From assembly GCF_009690625.1 (NCBI RefSeq), contig NZ_CP033878.1, positions 124,001 to 188,000 of the forward strand: DNA of 64,000 nucleotides, given 5' to 3'. The DNA comes from Halorhabdus sp. CBA1104. GTDB lineage: Archaea > Halobacteriota > Halobacteria > Halobacteriales > Haloarculaceae. A program made the position numbers and the translations under genes. The notes beneath the pieces were generated by a model. It did not search any database. It was given only the letters and a program-made list of their open reading frames with translations, and was not told the origin of the DNA. Shown one piece after another: positions 9,241-18,415 of this stretch. How positions within the stretch are numbered: position 1 is the stretch's first letter; the number at the start of each line of letters is the position of its first letter.

Positions 9241-10524
9241 TCATGCAGCCGCCTCGGTCGGTACGTGTCTGATTTCGGTTGCCACGTCGTCTTCGAGGAG
9301 CGCATCCAGTCGCTCGTCGATCCGGGCGGCAAGATCCGGCGGGGGGTCCGTCGGTGGACTCCCGACAGTGACGACGACCCGCTGTGGTTGCTGGAAGAAC
9401 AGACCGCTCGATCGTTCGATCGAGATGTCCTGAACGGACGCCTCTGGTGTCTGGGTGACGATATCGGCGACTGCCTCGTCGATCTGCCCATCGACGGTTG
9501 CTCTCGTGTACGTATCGTAGGTGACACCTCCGAGGAACACCGACAGGACGGCGATGGCGACCGCAAGTGTCAGCACGCGCTTGAGTGTCCTCGCGCGGGC
9601 CTCATCCTCCCGGAACCAGTGGGTCGGCCGATATCCGAGATACCACAGCACTGCGAGAGCAGCTAGGTTGATCGAGAGGACGTTCACCAGCGTGAGCACG
9701 CCCGCCCCGAGGCTGACCGTCGGCAACCCCCAGGCGATTCCGATACCGACCGTTGCTGCGGGCGGAATCAACGCAACGGCGATCATGACCCCGACGAGGG
9801 CCGTCGAGACGCCCGTCGAGAGGCTCACCACGCCCGCAACACCGGCACCCAGCGCGACTACCAGCGAGAGGAAATCCGGCAGCAACCGCTCGCGGATCGC
9901 CGGGGTCGCCGTCACGTCGAATCCAGGTGGAATCAGGTAGAGGTTACGCACCAGAAAGGCGAAGACAGCAGCGCTGAGCACTGCCAGTCCCAGACCGGCG
10001 ATCTGCAACCCGACCCCGCGTCGAAACAGTTCGTCGTCGTCGACGACGGTCCCGACGCTTGCAGCCATCGCCGGGCCGATCAACGGCGCGATCACCATCG
10101 AGCCGACGATCACCGCCGGCGAATCCAGCAGGAGGCCCGCGGTGGCGATCACCGCCGAGACGACCGTCAAGATGGCGTAACTCCAGGTCGCCGGCGCAAG
10201 ATCACGGGCTTTCGAGGTGAGTTCCTCCCGTGCGATCCGTTCCTCGCTCTTTTCCTCGGCGTAGCGATCCTGCAATTCCTCGAATCGCCGCGAAATAACG
10301 GTGTTGGCTTCGACGACGACTGTTTGGGCCTGTTCGTCGATGCCGGCCTCACGGAGCTGTTCGAGGACGGGTTCGACGGCGTTCCTCGGCAACGGGATGT
10401 ACGCGATGGCCGTATACTCCCGACCGCTGGTCTCGTCGGTCAGGACGTACTCGACATCCTCCTCCAGGGCCTCCTCGATGGCTTCGCGCTTGCCCGCCGG
10501 GATCGTCACCTGGACGAGGCGCAC
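9241..10524 (-). CDS. TIGR00341/DUF389 family membrane protein
   Basis: This 427-aa protein has a soluble N-terminal domain of about 110 residues (MRLVQVTIPAGKREAIEEAL) followed by a DUF389 transmembrane domain. The characteristic line is SPAVIVGSMVIAPLIGPAMA near residue 140, then further helices (about six to seven in total) with GVMIAVALIPPAATVGIGIA. A C-terminal extracytoplasmic segment of about 90 residues follows. Function is unknown for the family, although a transport or sensing role is often guessed. It stands alone between the DUF541 gene and a small gene pair. Confidence 0.88.
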   Translation of the reverse strand: MRLVQVTIPAGKREAIEEALEEDVEYVLTDETSGREYTAIAYIPLPRNAVEPVLEQLREAGIDEQAQTVVVEANTVISRRFEELQDRYAEEKSEERIAREELTSKARDLAPATWSYAILTVVSAVIATAGLLLDSPAVIVGSMVIAPLIGPAMAASVGTVVDDDELFRRGVGLQIAGLGLAVLSAAVFAFLVRNLYLIPPGFDVTATPAIRERLLPDFLSLVVALGAGVAGVVSLSTGVSTALVGVMIAVALIPPAATVGIGIAWGLPTVSLGAGVLTLVNVLSINLAALAVLWYLGYRPTHWFREDEARARTLKRVLTLAVAIAVLSVFLGGVTYDTYTRATVDGQIDEAVADIVTQTPEASVQDISIERSSGLFFQQPQRVVVTVGSPPTDPPPDLAARIDERLDALLEDDVATEIRHVPTEAAA

Positions 10525-10630
10525 ACCGGTTCCGTCGGCCGGTGTGACTATATATCTGTGGTTGCTCGGAGTGAGCGGCCAGCCGGCTCTGTGCCCCGAG
10601 CTACCAGCTATTCCGGGCTCGCGACTGGAC

Positions 10631-10792
10631 TCATCGCTCCTCGCGAATGTCTCGTCTGGCGACCCGTTCGGCCTCGTCGCGGCTCATCGTCTCCCGATGG
10701 CCGTGCTTGGACCGGGCGATCCAAAACAGCGTCAGTGGGACGCCGATCACGAGCAATCCAGGCACTACGACGAGTAGCACGCCGGCAACCAT
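10631..10792 (-). CDS. Small single-helix membrane protein (hypothetical)
   Basis: A 53-aa open frame runs from ATG 10792 to TGA 10631. It has one strong N-terminal membrane segment ([20 protein letters not shown]) followed by a charged cytoplasmic tail rich in Arg, Glu and Asp (MSRDEAERVARRDIREER). The start codon shares one base with the stop of the upstream zinc-ribbon gene (TAATG), indicating translational coupling. Composition matches haloarchaeal coding DNA. I recognise no family; a partner role with the zinc-ribbon protein is inferred from the overlap only. Confidence 0.7.
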   Translation of the reverse strand: MVAGVLLVVVPGLLVIGVPLTLFWIARSKHGHRETMSRDEAERVARRDIREER

Positions 10793-11010
10793 TATCCGAG
10801 GAAGACGTCGACGATATCACTCGTCCCCGCAGTGCTGTCGCGGTACAGTTCCGAGTACCCGCAGTTGGTACAGGAGACAACCGTGAAGCTGTTCGTCTGG
10901 ATATCGAACAGCTTACTCAACCCGCCGCCAGTCGTCGCAATTTCGCCGACTTCGGTTCCTTCGTGTCCACACTTCGGACAGCCGCGTTCGTCGTTCGTTG
11001 CAGGGACCAT
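10792..11010 (-). CDS. Zinc-ribbon protein (COG3478-like predicted nucleic-acid binding)
   Basis: This 72-aa protein carries two Cys pairs, CPKCGHEG and CTNCGYSE, separated by about 35 residues that include [17 protein letters not shown]. This is the layout of the COG3478/YpzJ-type zinc ribbon. Such proteins are presumed nucleic-acid or protein binding. It overlaps the small membrane-protein gene by one base. It is divergent from engB, whose start lies 90 bp away, so the two may share an intergenic promoter region. Confidence 0.82.
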   Translation of the reverse strand: MVPATNDERGCPKCGHEGTEVGEIATTGGGLSKLFDIQTNSFTVVSCTNCGYSELYRDSTAGTSDIVDVFLG

Positions 11011-11099
11011 ATCAGCACACTGTCGTTCGCTCTCGTATAAACGCTTCTCCTGGCGACGGAAACCGAGGTGTCTTTCCTCCCCGAGTCCCGACGTGTGGT

Positions 11100-11717
11100 A
11101 TGTTCCAGACGCGGCCGGATCGGGATGCCGAGGTCGTCCTCGTGGGACGATCGAACGTCGGGAAGTCGACGCTGATGCGCGAACTCACCGGTCACACCTT
11201 CGACACGGGCCAGCGACCCGGTGTAACGCAAAGCCCCAACCACTACGACTGGACCAGCGAGGACTTCGTTATTTCGGACCTCCCTGGCTTTGGGTACATG
11301 GAAGGCGTGCCCGATGACGTCCGCGAGCAGATCAAGACCGACGTGGTACGCTACGTCGAGCAACACGCCGACAACATCCTCGTGGGCGTGCTCGTCGTCG
11401 ATGGCAAGAGCGTCATCGACATCATCGACCGCCACTCCGGCCCCGAGGAGATTCCCCACGATGTCGAACTGTTTCACTTCCTCCGGGAGGTCGGAATCCC
11501 GACCGTCGTCGCCGTCAACAAGATGGACAAGGTCGACGACCGTGAGGCGCGCCTGAATGCCCTCTGTGACCGCCTTGGCCTGCACCCGCCCTGGAAGCAA
11601 TGGCAACATACTATCGCTCCGATCACCGCCAAACGTGGCTCGATCGATGCACTGACCGAGGCCGTCCGCCACCACCTCCACGAAGCCGAACGCGACGATC
11701 TGTTCAAGTTCTTCTGA
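11100..11717 (+). CDS. engB: EngB family GTP-binding protein
   Basis: This 205-aa GTPase of the TrmE-Era-EngA-EngB class likely assists large ribosomal subunit assembly. Visible motifs are G1 [11 protein letters not shown]2/switch region [14 protein letters not shown]3 [11 protein letters not shown]4 NKMDK and G5-like APITAKRGS. The ATG at 11100 ([18 protein letters not shown]) is chosen because it places G1 at the usual distance; the frame stays open upstream but with non-coding-like composition. Length is as expected for archaeal EngB. Confidence 0.92.
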   Translation: MFQTRPDRDAEVVLVGRSNVGKSTLMRELTGHTFDTGQRPGVTQSPNHYDWTSEDFVISDLPGFGYMEGVPDDVREQIKTDVVRYVEQHADNILVGVLVVDGKSVIDIIDRHSGPEEIPHDVELFHFLREVGIPTVVAVNKMDKVDDREARLNALCDRLGLHPPWKQWQHTIAPITAKRGSIDALTEAVRHHLHEAERDDLFKFF

Positions 11718-11724
11718 AACGACC

Positions 11725-11759
11725 TTTTTACGTCGGTGGGTCCGCGATGCGAACCCACC
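11725..11759 (+). terminator. T-tract and 7-bp hairpin between convergent genes
   Basis: Just after the engB stop there is a T5 tract (11725-11729), the usual archaeal termination signal. Next comes an inverted repeat, GGTGGGT at 11735-11741 against ACCCACC at 11753-11759. The genes on both sides converge here, so it could end transcripts from both. The loop resembles a tRNA 3' end (GTGGGTCCG ... GAACC), which may link it to the tRNA-derived palindromes described elsewhere in this window. Confidence 0.4.
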
Positions 11760-11856
11760 TCGCAAAAAGCTCGGCCAAAAACATCCGAGCGCCTGCGGCG
11801 CTCGGCGAAACGCGCCGCGGGGCGGCGCGTATGCTCTTCGGCGACGGTTCTCCGAT

Positions 11857-12252
11857 TTACTCCACCGGTTTCGGCCCATCCTCGGCGGCCGGCAGGTCCC
11901 GCGTCGCGACGATGTCGACGCCAGTGTCACAGACGTTCGCGACGATCACGTCGCCGAGTTGGATCGGGGCGTCAACCTCGACGGCCGCGATTTCGACCAT
12001 CGCGTCCTCTAATTTCGGCTTGGGCATCGGTTCGGCGGATTTGACTGGCACACGCGGGAGGACGCCACCGCTGACCCGGGCGGTCGTCGGCAAGATTCGG
12101 GTCGGATTCCGATACTCCTCTTTGGCGTACTCGGCCCCTCTAGGGCAGGTGTTGCCATCGATCGACTGGATCTCGCCGTCCTCGACCGTCAGGGAGACGT
12201 CACACCCAACCGGGCAGGCGATACAGGTTAGCTCGACGGTTTCGGTGCTCAT
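11857..12252 (-). CDS. DUF1667 domain protein, third subunit of a flavoprotein dehydrogenase module
   Basis: This 131-aa protein has four cysteines in the N-terminal part, CIACPVGCDV plus GNTCPRGAEYA, suggesting an iron-sulfur or zinc site. The DUF1667 body continues with NPTRILPTTARVSGG. In bacteria DUF1667 proteins are encoded directly after a GlpA-like and an FAD/NAD oxidoreductase gene, exactly the order here on the minus strand. It is most likely an electron-transfer or assembly partner of those two enzymes. Its start adjoins the stop of the upstream gene. Confidence 0.88.
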   Translation of the reverse strand: MSTETVELTCIACPVGCDVSLTVEDGEIQSIDGNTCPRGAEYAKEEYRNPTRILPTTARVSGGVLPRVPVKSAEPMPKPKLEDAMVEIAAVEVDAPIQLGDVIVANVCDTGVDIVATRDLPAAEDGPKPVE

Positions 12253-13593
12253 TCAGATCTCCTCCTTCGGGACGACATCGACTGTGAGACGATTCTCCGG
12301 GAGCGTGTCCAGCGTGTCGGTATCGAGATCGACCGTGATCATCTCTCCGGGTTCGGCACGACGCTCGAACTCCCGGGCCAGTTGCTCGTCGCCGCTCTCG
12401 ACGGTGATGAAGACCTCGTCCATCGGCGCGTAGACCCGCAAATAGAGTGGAAGTTCCTCGCGCTCGTCGTCGACCTTGCTGATCCGTTCGGGGACGACGT
12501 AGCTCACCGCGCCCGTGGATTCGATCTCGATTGGCTCCTCGCGGACCTCGATGTCACCCTGAAGCTGCTTGGCGACCGATCGACCCGCGATCATACTCTC
12601 CTCGGTCACCCAATCGACCAGATCGTGGACGTGCAGGACGTTCCCGCAGGCATAGATATCATCGACGCTGGTCTCGCGGCCGTCGTCGACGACTGGACCA
12701 CCAGTGACGGGGTGCATGTCCACGCCAGCACCCTCCGAGAGCTCGTTCTCGGGGATCAGACCGACCGACAGCAGCACGGTATCACACTCGATGTCGTACT
12801 CGGTGCCGTCGATTGGCTCGAAGTCGTCGTCGACTTCTTGGACGGTGACGCCCTCGACGCGTTCCTCGCCGTAGATCTCGGTGATGGTCTGTTGAGTCCG
12901 CAGTGGAATGTCGAAGTCTTCGAGACACTGGACGACGTTGCGCGTCAGCCCGCCGGTGTAGGGCAGGATCTCCAGGACGGCCTCGACGTCGGCTCCCTCA
13001 AGGTACATCCGCCGGGCCATGATGAGGCCGATGTCACCCGAGCCGAGGATGACCGCCTTCTCGCCGGGCATCTTCCCCTCCATGTTGATGTAGCGCTGGG
13101 CGGTCCCGGCGCTGAAGACGCCGGCCGGACGGTCCCCCGGAATATCGAGCGCCTCCCGGGTTCGTTCGCGACAACCCATCGCCAGCACGACGGCCTCGGC
13201 GTCGATCTCGGTCAGGCCGCCCTCGGCGCTGACGGCATACACGAGTTTCTCGTCGGTCACTTCCTCGACCATCGTGTTCAACCGGATATCGACACCGCGC
13301 TCGGCGACGTTCTCGATGAACGCCTGGGCGTACTCCGGTCCGGTCAACTCCTCGTCGAAATAGTGCAGGCCAAAGCCGTTGTGGATGCACTGCTGGAGGA
13401 TGCCACCGAGTTCGAAGTCCCGTTCGAGGATCACGATGTCGTCGACCCCGTGATCGTAGGCTTCCTGGGCGGCCGCCAGGCCAGCCGGCCCACCGCCGAC
13501 GACCACGAGATCGTGTTCCTCACGTCGGATCGCACGTTCGGCCGCGGCGGCCGACTGGGTTGATTCGATGGCCTCGGCCTCGGTTTCAGTCAT
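12253..13593 (-). CDS. FAD/NAD-dependent oxidoreductase, GlpB-position subunit
   Basis: This 446-aa flavoprotein has an FAD-binding Rossmann motif (VVVGGGPAGLAAAQEA, about residues 30-45). The family-specific stretch ELGGILQQCIHNGFG follows, then a second nucleotide-binding motif, VILGSGDIGLIMARRM, for NAD(P) near residue 185. It belongs to the NAD(FAD)-dependent dehydrogenases partnered with GlpA-like enzymes and DUF1667. The likely role is to pass electrons from the substrate-oxidising subunit to NAD or an electron carrier. It overlaps the upstream GlpA-like gene by 8 nt. The exact substrate is not established. Confidence 0.9.
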   Translation of the reverse strand: MTETEAEAIESTQSAAAAERAIRREEHDLVVVGGGPAGLAAAQEAYDHGVDDIVILERDFELGGILQQCIHNGFGLHYFDEELTGPEYAQAFIENVAERGVDIRLNTMVEEVTDEKLVYAVSAEGGLTEIDAEAVVLAMGCRERTREALDIPGDRPAGVFSAGTAQRYINMEGKMPGEKAVILGSGDIGLIMARRMYLEGADVEAVLEILPYTGGLTRNVVQCLEDFDIPLRTQQTITEIYGEERVEGVTVQEVDDDFEPIDGTEYDIECDTVLLSVGLIPENELSEGAGVDMHPVTGGPVVDDGRETSVDDIYACGNVLHVHDLVDWVTEESMIAGRSVAKQLQGDIEVREEPIEIESTGAVSYVVPERISKVDDEREELPLYLRVYAPMDEVFITVESGDEQLAREFERRAEPGEMITVDLDTDTLDTLPENRLTVDVVPKEEI

Positions 13594-15076
13594 CCGCGCT
13601 CACCTCCTCGCCGCTCTCGGCCAGCAGTAGTTCTTTGGTCTCGCCGATCAGCAGTTCCGAGCCGTCGTCTTCGAGTTTGATTTCGGTCTCGTCGACGCCG
13701 CGTTCCTCGGCGAGGATCTCGACGACACGGGGTTGACAGAAGCCACCCTGACAGCGCCCGGCCCCGGGCCGGACCCGTCGCTTGACGGCGTTGATCGTTC
13801 GCGCACCGACCGGTTCGTTGATCGCATCCCGGATTTCGCCCTCCGTCACCGACTCACACCGACAGATGATCTGTCCGTACGCGGGGTCCTCTTCGATCAA
13901 GGCCGCGTGTTCGGCATGACTCATGTGCCTGACTTTCGGTGGCCCCGAATAGTGGGGATCGAAGGTCGGGTCTTCTGTGAGGTCGCCACGGAGGTCTCCA
14001 ACGAGGTCCGCGACGTATTCAGCGATCGCCGGCGCAGAGGCTAGTCCCGGCGACTGGATGCCGGCGGCGTTGATGAAGCCGGGGTCCTCGCGTTCGATCT
14101 GAATCCGGAAGTCGCCGGTTTCCTTGATCGCCGGGCGCAGGCCCGCAAACTCCCGGATGACGTCGTCTTTCGAGAGGTCGGGGACGGTCTTTTGGGCGCC
14201 CGACAGAACCTCGTCTAAGCCCTCGCGAGTCGTAGCTTTGTCCGTCGGCTCCGTGACCTCCTCGGCGTTGGGGCCGATAATCACGTTGCCCTCGTCGGTC
14301 GGCGTGACGACGATGCCTTTGCTGACTTCCGAGGGGACGGGGAAGACCGTCCGCTGGACGTCGACGTCCATCTTCTTGTCGTAGAGATAGTACTCGCCCC
14401 GCCGTGGGGTTATTTCGAAGTCATCGACGCCGACCATCGCCGAGACTCGATCGGCGTACAGCCCTGCGGCGTTGATCACGACGTCGGCCTCGATGTCGCC
14501 GTTGACTGTCTCGACACGGAAGGTGTCGCCAGTCTCCGTGACGTCGGTCACTTCGGCGTTCAGTTCGACTGTTGTGCCGTTCTGGACGGCGTTGTTGGCG
14601 AAGGCGGCCGTGAGTTCGAAGGGGTTGACGATACCCGCCGTGGGTGCCCACAGCGCGGCGATGGCGTCGTCGTGCAGCGTCGGCTCCAACTCGTGGAGTT
14701 GCTCGCCCTCGACGATTTCGAGGTCTTCGATGCCGTTGTCCCGGCCCTTTTGTAGCAGTGACTGGAGTTTCGGCCGTTCGGATTCCTCGGTGGCGACGAC
14801 GAGTGCGCCGCGCCACTCGATTGGCACGTCGAATTCGTGTTGAATCCGCTCGTGATACAGCTCGTTTCCCCTGACGTTGAGTCGGCCCTTCAACTTCTCC
14901 GGGTCCGCGTTGAACCCGGCGTGCAACAGTGCCGTATTTGCTTTGCTCGTGCCGGTACAGACATCCGGGGCAGCTTCGAGCAACACGACGTCGACCGTAT
15001 ACTGGGATAGCTCACGGGCGATGGCCGTCCCGATGACGCCACCGCCGATGACTACCACGTCCGTTGCTGCGTGCAT
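13586..15076 (-). CDS. GlpA-like FAD-dependent dehydrogenase with C-terminal BFD-like [2Fe-2S] domain
   Basis: This 496-aa enzyme opens with VIGGGVIGTAIARELSQY, the FAD-binding motif of the DAO family. The catalytic half follows, with GLRPAIKETGDFRIQ near residue 340 and AAGIQSPGLASAPAIAEYV near 365. The C-terminus carries a bacterioferritin-associated-ferredoxin-like cluster site, CRCE ... RCQGGFC (C-x-C and C-x4-C). This is the layout of anaerobic glycerol-3-phosphate dehydrogenase subunit A and related 2-hydroxyacid oxidases. Together with the two downstream genes it forms a bacterial-type three-gene module. Glycerol-3-phosphate oxidation is the leading guess, not proven. Confidence 0.9.
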   Translation of the reverse strand: MHAATDVVVIGGGVIGTAIARELSQYTVDVVLLEAAPDVCTGTSKANTALLHAGFNADPEKLKGRLNVRGNELYHERIQHEFDVPIEWRGALVVATEESERPKLQSLLQKGRDNGIEDLEIVEGEQLHELEPTLHDDAIAALWAPTAGIVNPFELTAAFANNAVQNGTTVELNAEVTDVTETGDTFRVETVNGDIEADVVINAAGLYADRVSAMVGVDDFEITPRRGEYYLYDKKMDVDVQRTVFPVPSEVSKGIVVTPTDEGNVIIGPNAEEVTEPTDKATTREGLDEVLSGAQKTVPDLSKDDVIREFAGLRPAIKETGDFRIQIEREDPGFINAAGIQSPGLASAPAIAEYVADLVGDLRGDLTEDPTFDPHYSGPPKVRHMSHAEHAALIEEDPAYGQIICRCESVTEGEIRDAINEPVGARTINAVKRRVRPGAGRCQGGFCQPRVVEILAEERGVDETEIKLEDDGSELLIGETKELLLAESGEEVSADD

Positions 15077-15166
15077 AGTGAATCTCTTGGCCCGATCGGT
15101 TACGTGTCTGCCTCCGGTCCGGGCGGTGACCGGTGTGTGATCTCCGGTCTAGAATTCGTCGCGACG

Positions 15167-15177
15167 CTATTTATTCG
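15167..15177 (-). promoter_or_regulatory. Candidate TATA box of the flavoprotein operon
   Basis: The minus strand reads CGAATAAATAG here, an AT-rich island in GC-rich DNA about 90-100 bp upstream of the GlpA-like start. It is the only TATA-like element in the 283-bp gap between that gene and aIF1. The rest of the gap shows no gene. Confidence 0.35.
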
Positions 15178-15359
15178 TTGGCAGGATTATCCGGTTCTCG
15201 GGACCATCCGACTCTCTCGTCGGATCGCCCACGGGGACGCCCGCCCGGTCGGATAGTGCCCGTCCGATCTTGTCGTGGTCGCTGTCCCGTCGACGACCGC
15301 TCGATATACACGCAACTGGATGATGGCGACCGCAACTCCAGAACACGCAGGCGGCTCAG

Positions 15360-15653
15360 TTAGGCGACGTTGAATCCCTTCTCACGGAGGAAATCCTCGA
15401 CGCGCCCGGTGTGGTTGCCCTGGAGTTCGATCTGGTCGTCCTCGATAGTTCCCCCACAGGCGAACTTGGACTTGAGATCCGAGGACAGACTGTCCATGTC
15501 GACGTCGTTGGGATCGAACCCTTCGATGATCGTTACCTCTTTCCCGTAACGGCGCTCGTCGATGCGGATGTTGATTTCCTGGGATTCTTTGGCGACGTCT
15601 TCGCAGACGCAAAGTTCCTCAGGAAGCCCACACGTCGAGCAGACTTCCGACAT
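15360..15653 (-). CDS. sui1: Translation initiation factor aIF1 (SUI1)
   Basis: This 97-aa factor promotes accurate start-codon selection on the small ribosomal subunit. The SUI1 core is clear: [40 protein letters not shown] and [20 protein letters not shown]. The N-terminus keeps a small Cys motif ([13 protein letters not shown]), as in many archaeal homologues, probably a zinc site. It is a single gene; in several archaea SUI1 sits inside the ribosomal operon, but here it is apart from it. Confidence 0.96.
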   Translation of the reverse strand: MSEVCSTCGLPEELCVCEDVAKESQEINIRIDERRYGKEVTIIEGFDPNDVDMDSLSSDLKSKFACGGTIEDDQIELQGNHTGRVEDFLREKGFNVA

Positions 15654-15799
15654 TACAGTCCGGAGTTGGGAAGCTTCATATTAAACACTGTCGGGACGTA
15701 CCACGGTGCTGGGCAGACGTCACCGACGCCACTCGATTGCTGGTCGTCGAGATCGGTGGGGCTGACGGCCGATGGCGCACGTCACCGATCCAGCCAACA

Positions 15800-16206
15800 C
15801 TGTCTCACCTGATTCGAGGCGGAGGCCCCACCCTCAAGGAGTCGTTCGAGAATCGAAGATTCTCGTGATCCCGAAAATCGGAGATTTCTGGTGGGCGAAC
15901 GAGACTCTCTGCGTCTCGTCAACGTCGGCAAAACGCAGACGACGGAGGCGCACCTGTAGACGTGCGCTTGAATAGCGAGGGATCGAAGATCCCTCGGACC
16001 ATGCGAACGGCGAAGCCGTGAGCAGATCGCGGGACATTGAACGTGAGTGGGGAGTACAACCCTCCTGCCTCGGTTGAGGCATAGAACGGGAGTCCACGTG
16101 AAAGCCCTAGTGCAGGCTCACAGCCTGCACGTCGTCAGACGTAGTCTGACGGAACCCTCAACGAGCGAGCGGGTCCTTAGACCCCGAGCGAAGTAGGGTA
16201 GGGTAG
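15800..16206 (+). mobile_element. Hairpin-rich relic of an IS200/IS605-like (TnpB/omega-RNA type) 3' end
   Basis: This gap of about 550 bp has no intact gene but holds a chain of short palindromes: CGAGAATCGAAGATTCTCG (15850 region), GAGGGATCGAAGATCCCTC (15980 region), ACGGCGAAGCCGT, CAGGCTCACAGCCTG and CAGACGTAGTCTG. It ends with CCCTCAACGAGCGAGCGGG ... CGAGCGAAGTAGGGTAGGG at 16157-16206. That closing hairpin resembles the right ends of haloarchaeal IS1341/IS605 elements, where the guide RNA scaffold overlaps the tnpB 3' end. No TnpB catalytic motif remains. Identification is from memory of such ends, so moderate. Confidence 0.55.
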
Positions 16207-16207
16207 T

Positions 16208-18415
16208 TTACTCAGTGACGATATCGTCGACCAGTTCGACTGCTTCCTCGGCCAGCGCGTCGTCGATCTCGCCACCGTACCGGACCCGCTCACGGAGCGC
16301 TGCGACACGGCGGACGCGTTCGCTCGCGTCGATGGCCGTCAGATACGCCCGAACGGTTTCCCCGGTCCGTCGCTCGCGGTACTCGCGTGCCAGCACGTAC
16401 TCCAGACGCTCGAAGGCGCGTTCGACGTCCGTTGTGGGATCGGTCCGCGGTTGAAAGCGGAGCCACAGCGCCCGGTAGGCGCGCTGTGTCACGCCACTCC
16501 GCCGGGCCATCCCCGCGACGCCGATCACGGCGAGTGCGCCAAGTGCCGTCTGTTCGGCGGTGGGTATCTCAAACGGTATGCCGGCCGTCTCGTCGTCATC
16601 GTCGCTACCGTCCCGTGGGGCCGTCTGCGTCTGTCCGCCAGTGTCGACCGTCACGGTATTCCCCCGTCCCGGGCCGCCTGGCGGCGTTGGAATGTCGAAA
16701 TCGGGCGGGAGATTCGATTCAGTGCCGTTTTGCTCGATCGGTGTTGGCGTCGGTGTCGGCGTGGGCGTCCACTCGCCGTCGTCGCTGCCCGCCGTATCGA
16801 CGTTCGAGGCGTTGTTCTGGCGTGCTGTCTCGAGCGTCCCCTGCTCTGCCTCCTCGCGTGGGGCTGCCGGCGTCGGGTCGAAACGAACCCAGCCGACATC
16901 CGGGACGTACATCTCGGTCCATGCATGGGCGTTCTGGCCCCGGACGACCCACTCGTTTTGCTCGACGCGCTGGCCCGAGGTGTACCCCACGACCATTCTG
17001 GCGGGGATGCCTTGACTGCGGAGCATGACAGTCATCGTCGTCGCGTAGTAGGTACAGTAGCCTCGTTCCATCTCGAAGAGGAACGCGTCGGCGATCGAGC
17101 CGGATGGCTTCGAGACGTTCAGCGAGTATGCCCGGTTGCGTTCGAGCCACTGCTCGATTACGCGGGCCGTATCGTAGGGATTGTCAGCGTTTCCAGTGAG
17201 TCGGTCCGTCCGATCGACGACTCGCTCCGGGGTACTATCGGGCAACTGCAAGTACATCTCCTCGACGGTCTGTGGGTACGATCGGCCAGCGGTCCGGAGT
17301 TCACGGAGGGTTGCGACCGGTATCGCACTCTCGACCCGGTAGGTTTCGTTGGCTGTGAGTGCTCGCTCGGGCTGGAGACCACCCAGACGCGTCACGCGGG
17401 CCGCGGATGCGGCCGGCCCATCGACGGCCGTTGGCCGCCAGACAGCCGGCATCGCTCGTGTCTGGCTCACCACCGTATACGTCTGGGAAACACTTCGATT
17501 CCGGCCCGGAACGTCGCTGAGACGGCGATCGAGCGGCCCCGTGTTCCCACGTCTGACCCAGCCATCGCCCGTATACACGTTGAACGCATTGACCCGCCAG
17601 TACTCTGGGCTGTCACCCTCGACTCGAAAGCGGACCTTGGGTGACAGCTCCAGGCTGCCGGCGATCGACAGCGAGTTGTCGACGTTCAGGACGTTCCCTT
17701 CGAGGGTGCCCGCGCTCGCGTCTCCGCCACCGGCAGGGCTCTGGAGACCGGTATCCGGCGAGAACGTGTAGGCCAGCCCTGTCGGAACGACGGTGACTGT
17801 GGCCGACACGATGATCGCCAGTGCGATGACGGTCCCAACGACATCTGCGTCCCCGACGCTACCGCCGAATCGATCGAGGTCACCGAGACCGACCAGTGCA
17901 ACGACGCCGACGACACCAAGCAGCGTGAGTGTCGGTGCAGCGTCGCCAGTCAGGACGAAAAACGTGAGTGTTCCGCCGCCGACGACCGCACTCGCGACGT
18001 AGCGTCGGCGGACGGCGAGATACCACGTGAGAAACACGGGCGCAGGCGTCACGGCGAGGACCCAGGCTTCGAGGTTGACGATTCCCAGCACGGACTGGCC
18101 GGTCAGTAGCGCTATCGTGTAGCGGACGTGGGGCCACGGGTCGAGTGAGCCGGTGCCAAGCTGGGTGAGATACCAGCCCATCCCGACCGAAAACAGGCCA
18201 ACCGCGAGCCCGACTGCGTGTCTGAGACGAAGATACCTGGCCAATAGTGTCGCCCCACCAAGTGCTAGCACGACACTCACCAGAACCGTCCCGGGATCGC
18301 TGATCACGTCGATCACGTGATAGAGCACGCCGACGAACGAACTGATGACGACGAGTCCAGCAGCGAGGGCGATCAGTCGAACTGGGGAACGGCCCGCTCG
18401 ATCGGCGATCCTCAC
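16208..18415 (-). CDS. Transglutaminase-like membrane protein (TgpA type, DUF3488/DUF4129)
   Basis: This 735-aa protein has about six to seven N-terminal membrane helices (residues 10-215) and then an exported region. A transglutaminase-like fold follows, with the catalytic Cys in RGYCTYYATTM (about residue 452), His in NAHAWTEMYVP and Asp in WVRFDPTP. A Thr/Pro-rich stretch (TPTPTPTPTP) leads to another helix near 630 and a cytoplasmic DUF4129-like tail. It is coupled (ATGA) to the DUF58 gene and follows a MoxR ATPase, the classic MoxR-DUF58-TgpA set thought to mature or remodel cell-envelope proteins. Confidence 0.9.
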   Translation of the reverse strand: MRIADRAGRSPVRLIALAAGLVVISSFVGVLYHVIDVISDPGTVLVSVVLALGGATLLARYLRLRHAVGLAVGLFSVGMGWYLTQLGTGSLDPWPHVRYTIALLTGQSVLGIVNLEAWVLAVTPAPVFLTWYLAVRRRYVASAVVGGGTLTFFVLTGDAAPTLTLLGVVGVVALVGLGDLDRFGGSVGDADVVGTVIALAIIVSATVTVVPTGLAYTFSPDTGLQSPAGGGDASAGTLEGNVLNVDNSLSIAGSLELSPKVRFRVEGDSPEYWRVNAFNVYTGDGWVRRGNTGPLDRRLSDVPGRNRSVSQTYTVVSQTRAMPAVWRPTAVDGPAASAARVTRLGGLQPERALTANETYRVESAIPVATLRELRTAGRSYPQTVEEMYLQLPDSTPERVVDRTDRLTGNADNPYDTARVIEQWLERNRAYSLNVSKPSGSIADAFLFEMERGYCTYYATTMTVMLRSQGIPARMVVGYTSGQRVEQNEWVVRGQNAHAWTEMYVPDVGWVRFDPTPAAPREEAEQGTLETARQNNASNVDTAGSDDGEWTPTPTPTPTPIEQNGTESNLPPDFDIPTPPGGPGRGNTVTVDTGGQTQTAPRDGSDDDDETAGIPFEIPTAEQTALGALAVIGVAGMARRSGVTQRAYRALWLRFQPRTDPTTDVERAFERLEYVLAREYRERRTGETVRAYLTAIDASERVRRVAALRERVRYGGEIDDALAEEAVELVDDIVTE

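Noticed and set aside
12382-13563. A 393-codon open frame on the + strand opposite the FAD/NAD oxidoreductase
   Set aside because: It is an antisense shadow caused by GC-rich codon bias; the minus-strand gene has full family motifs and the antisense product has none.
15772-16097. Short frames within the palindrome-rich relic
   Set aside because: They are interrupted and only reflect the repeated hairpins; no TnpA or TnpB catalytic motif is readable.
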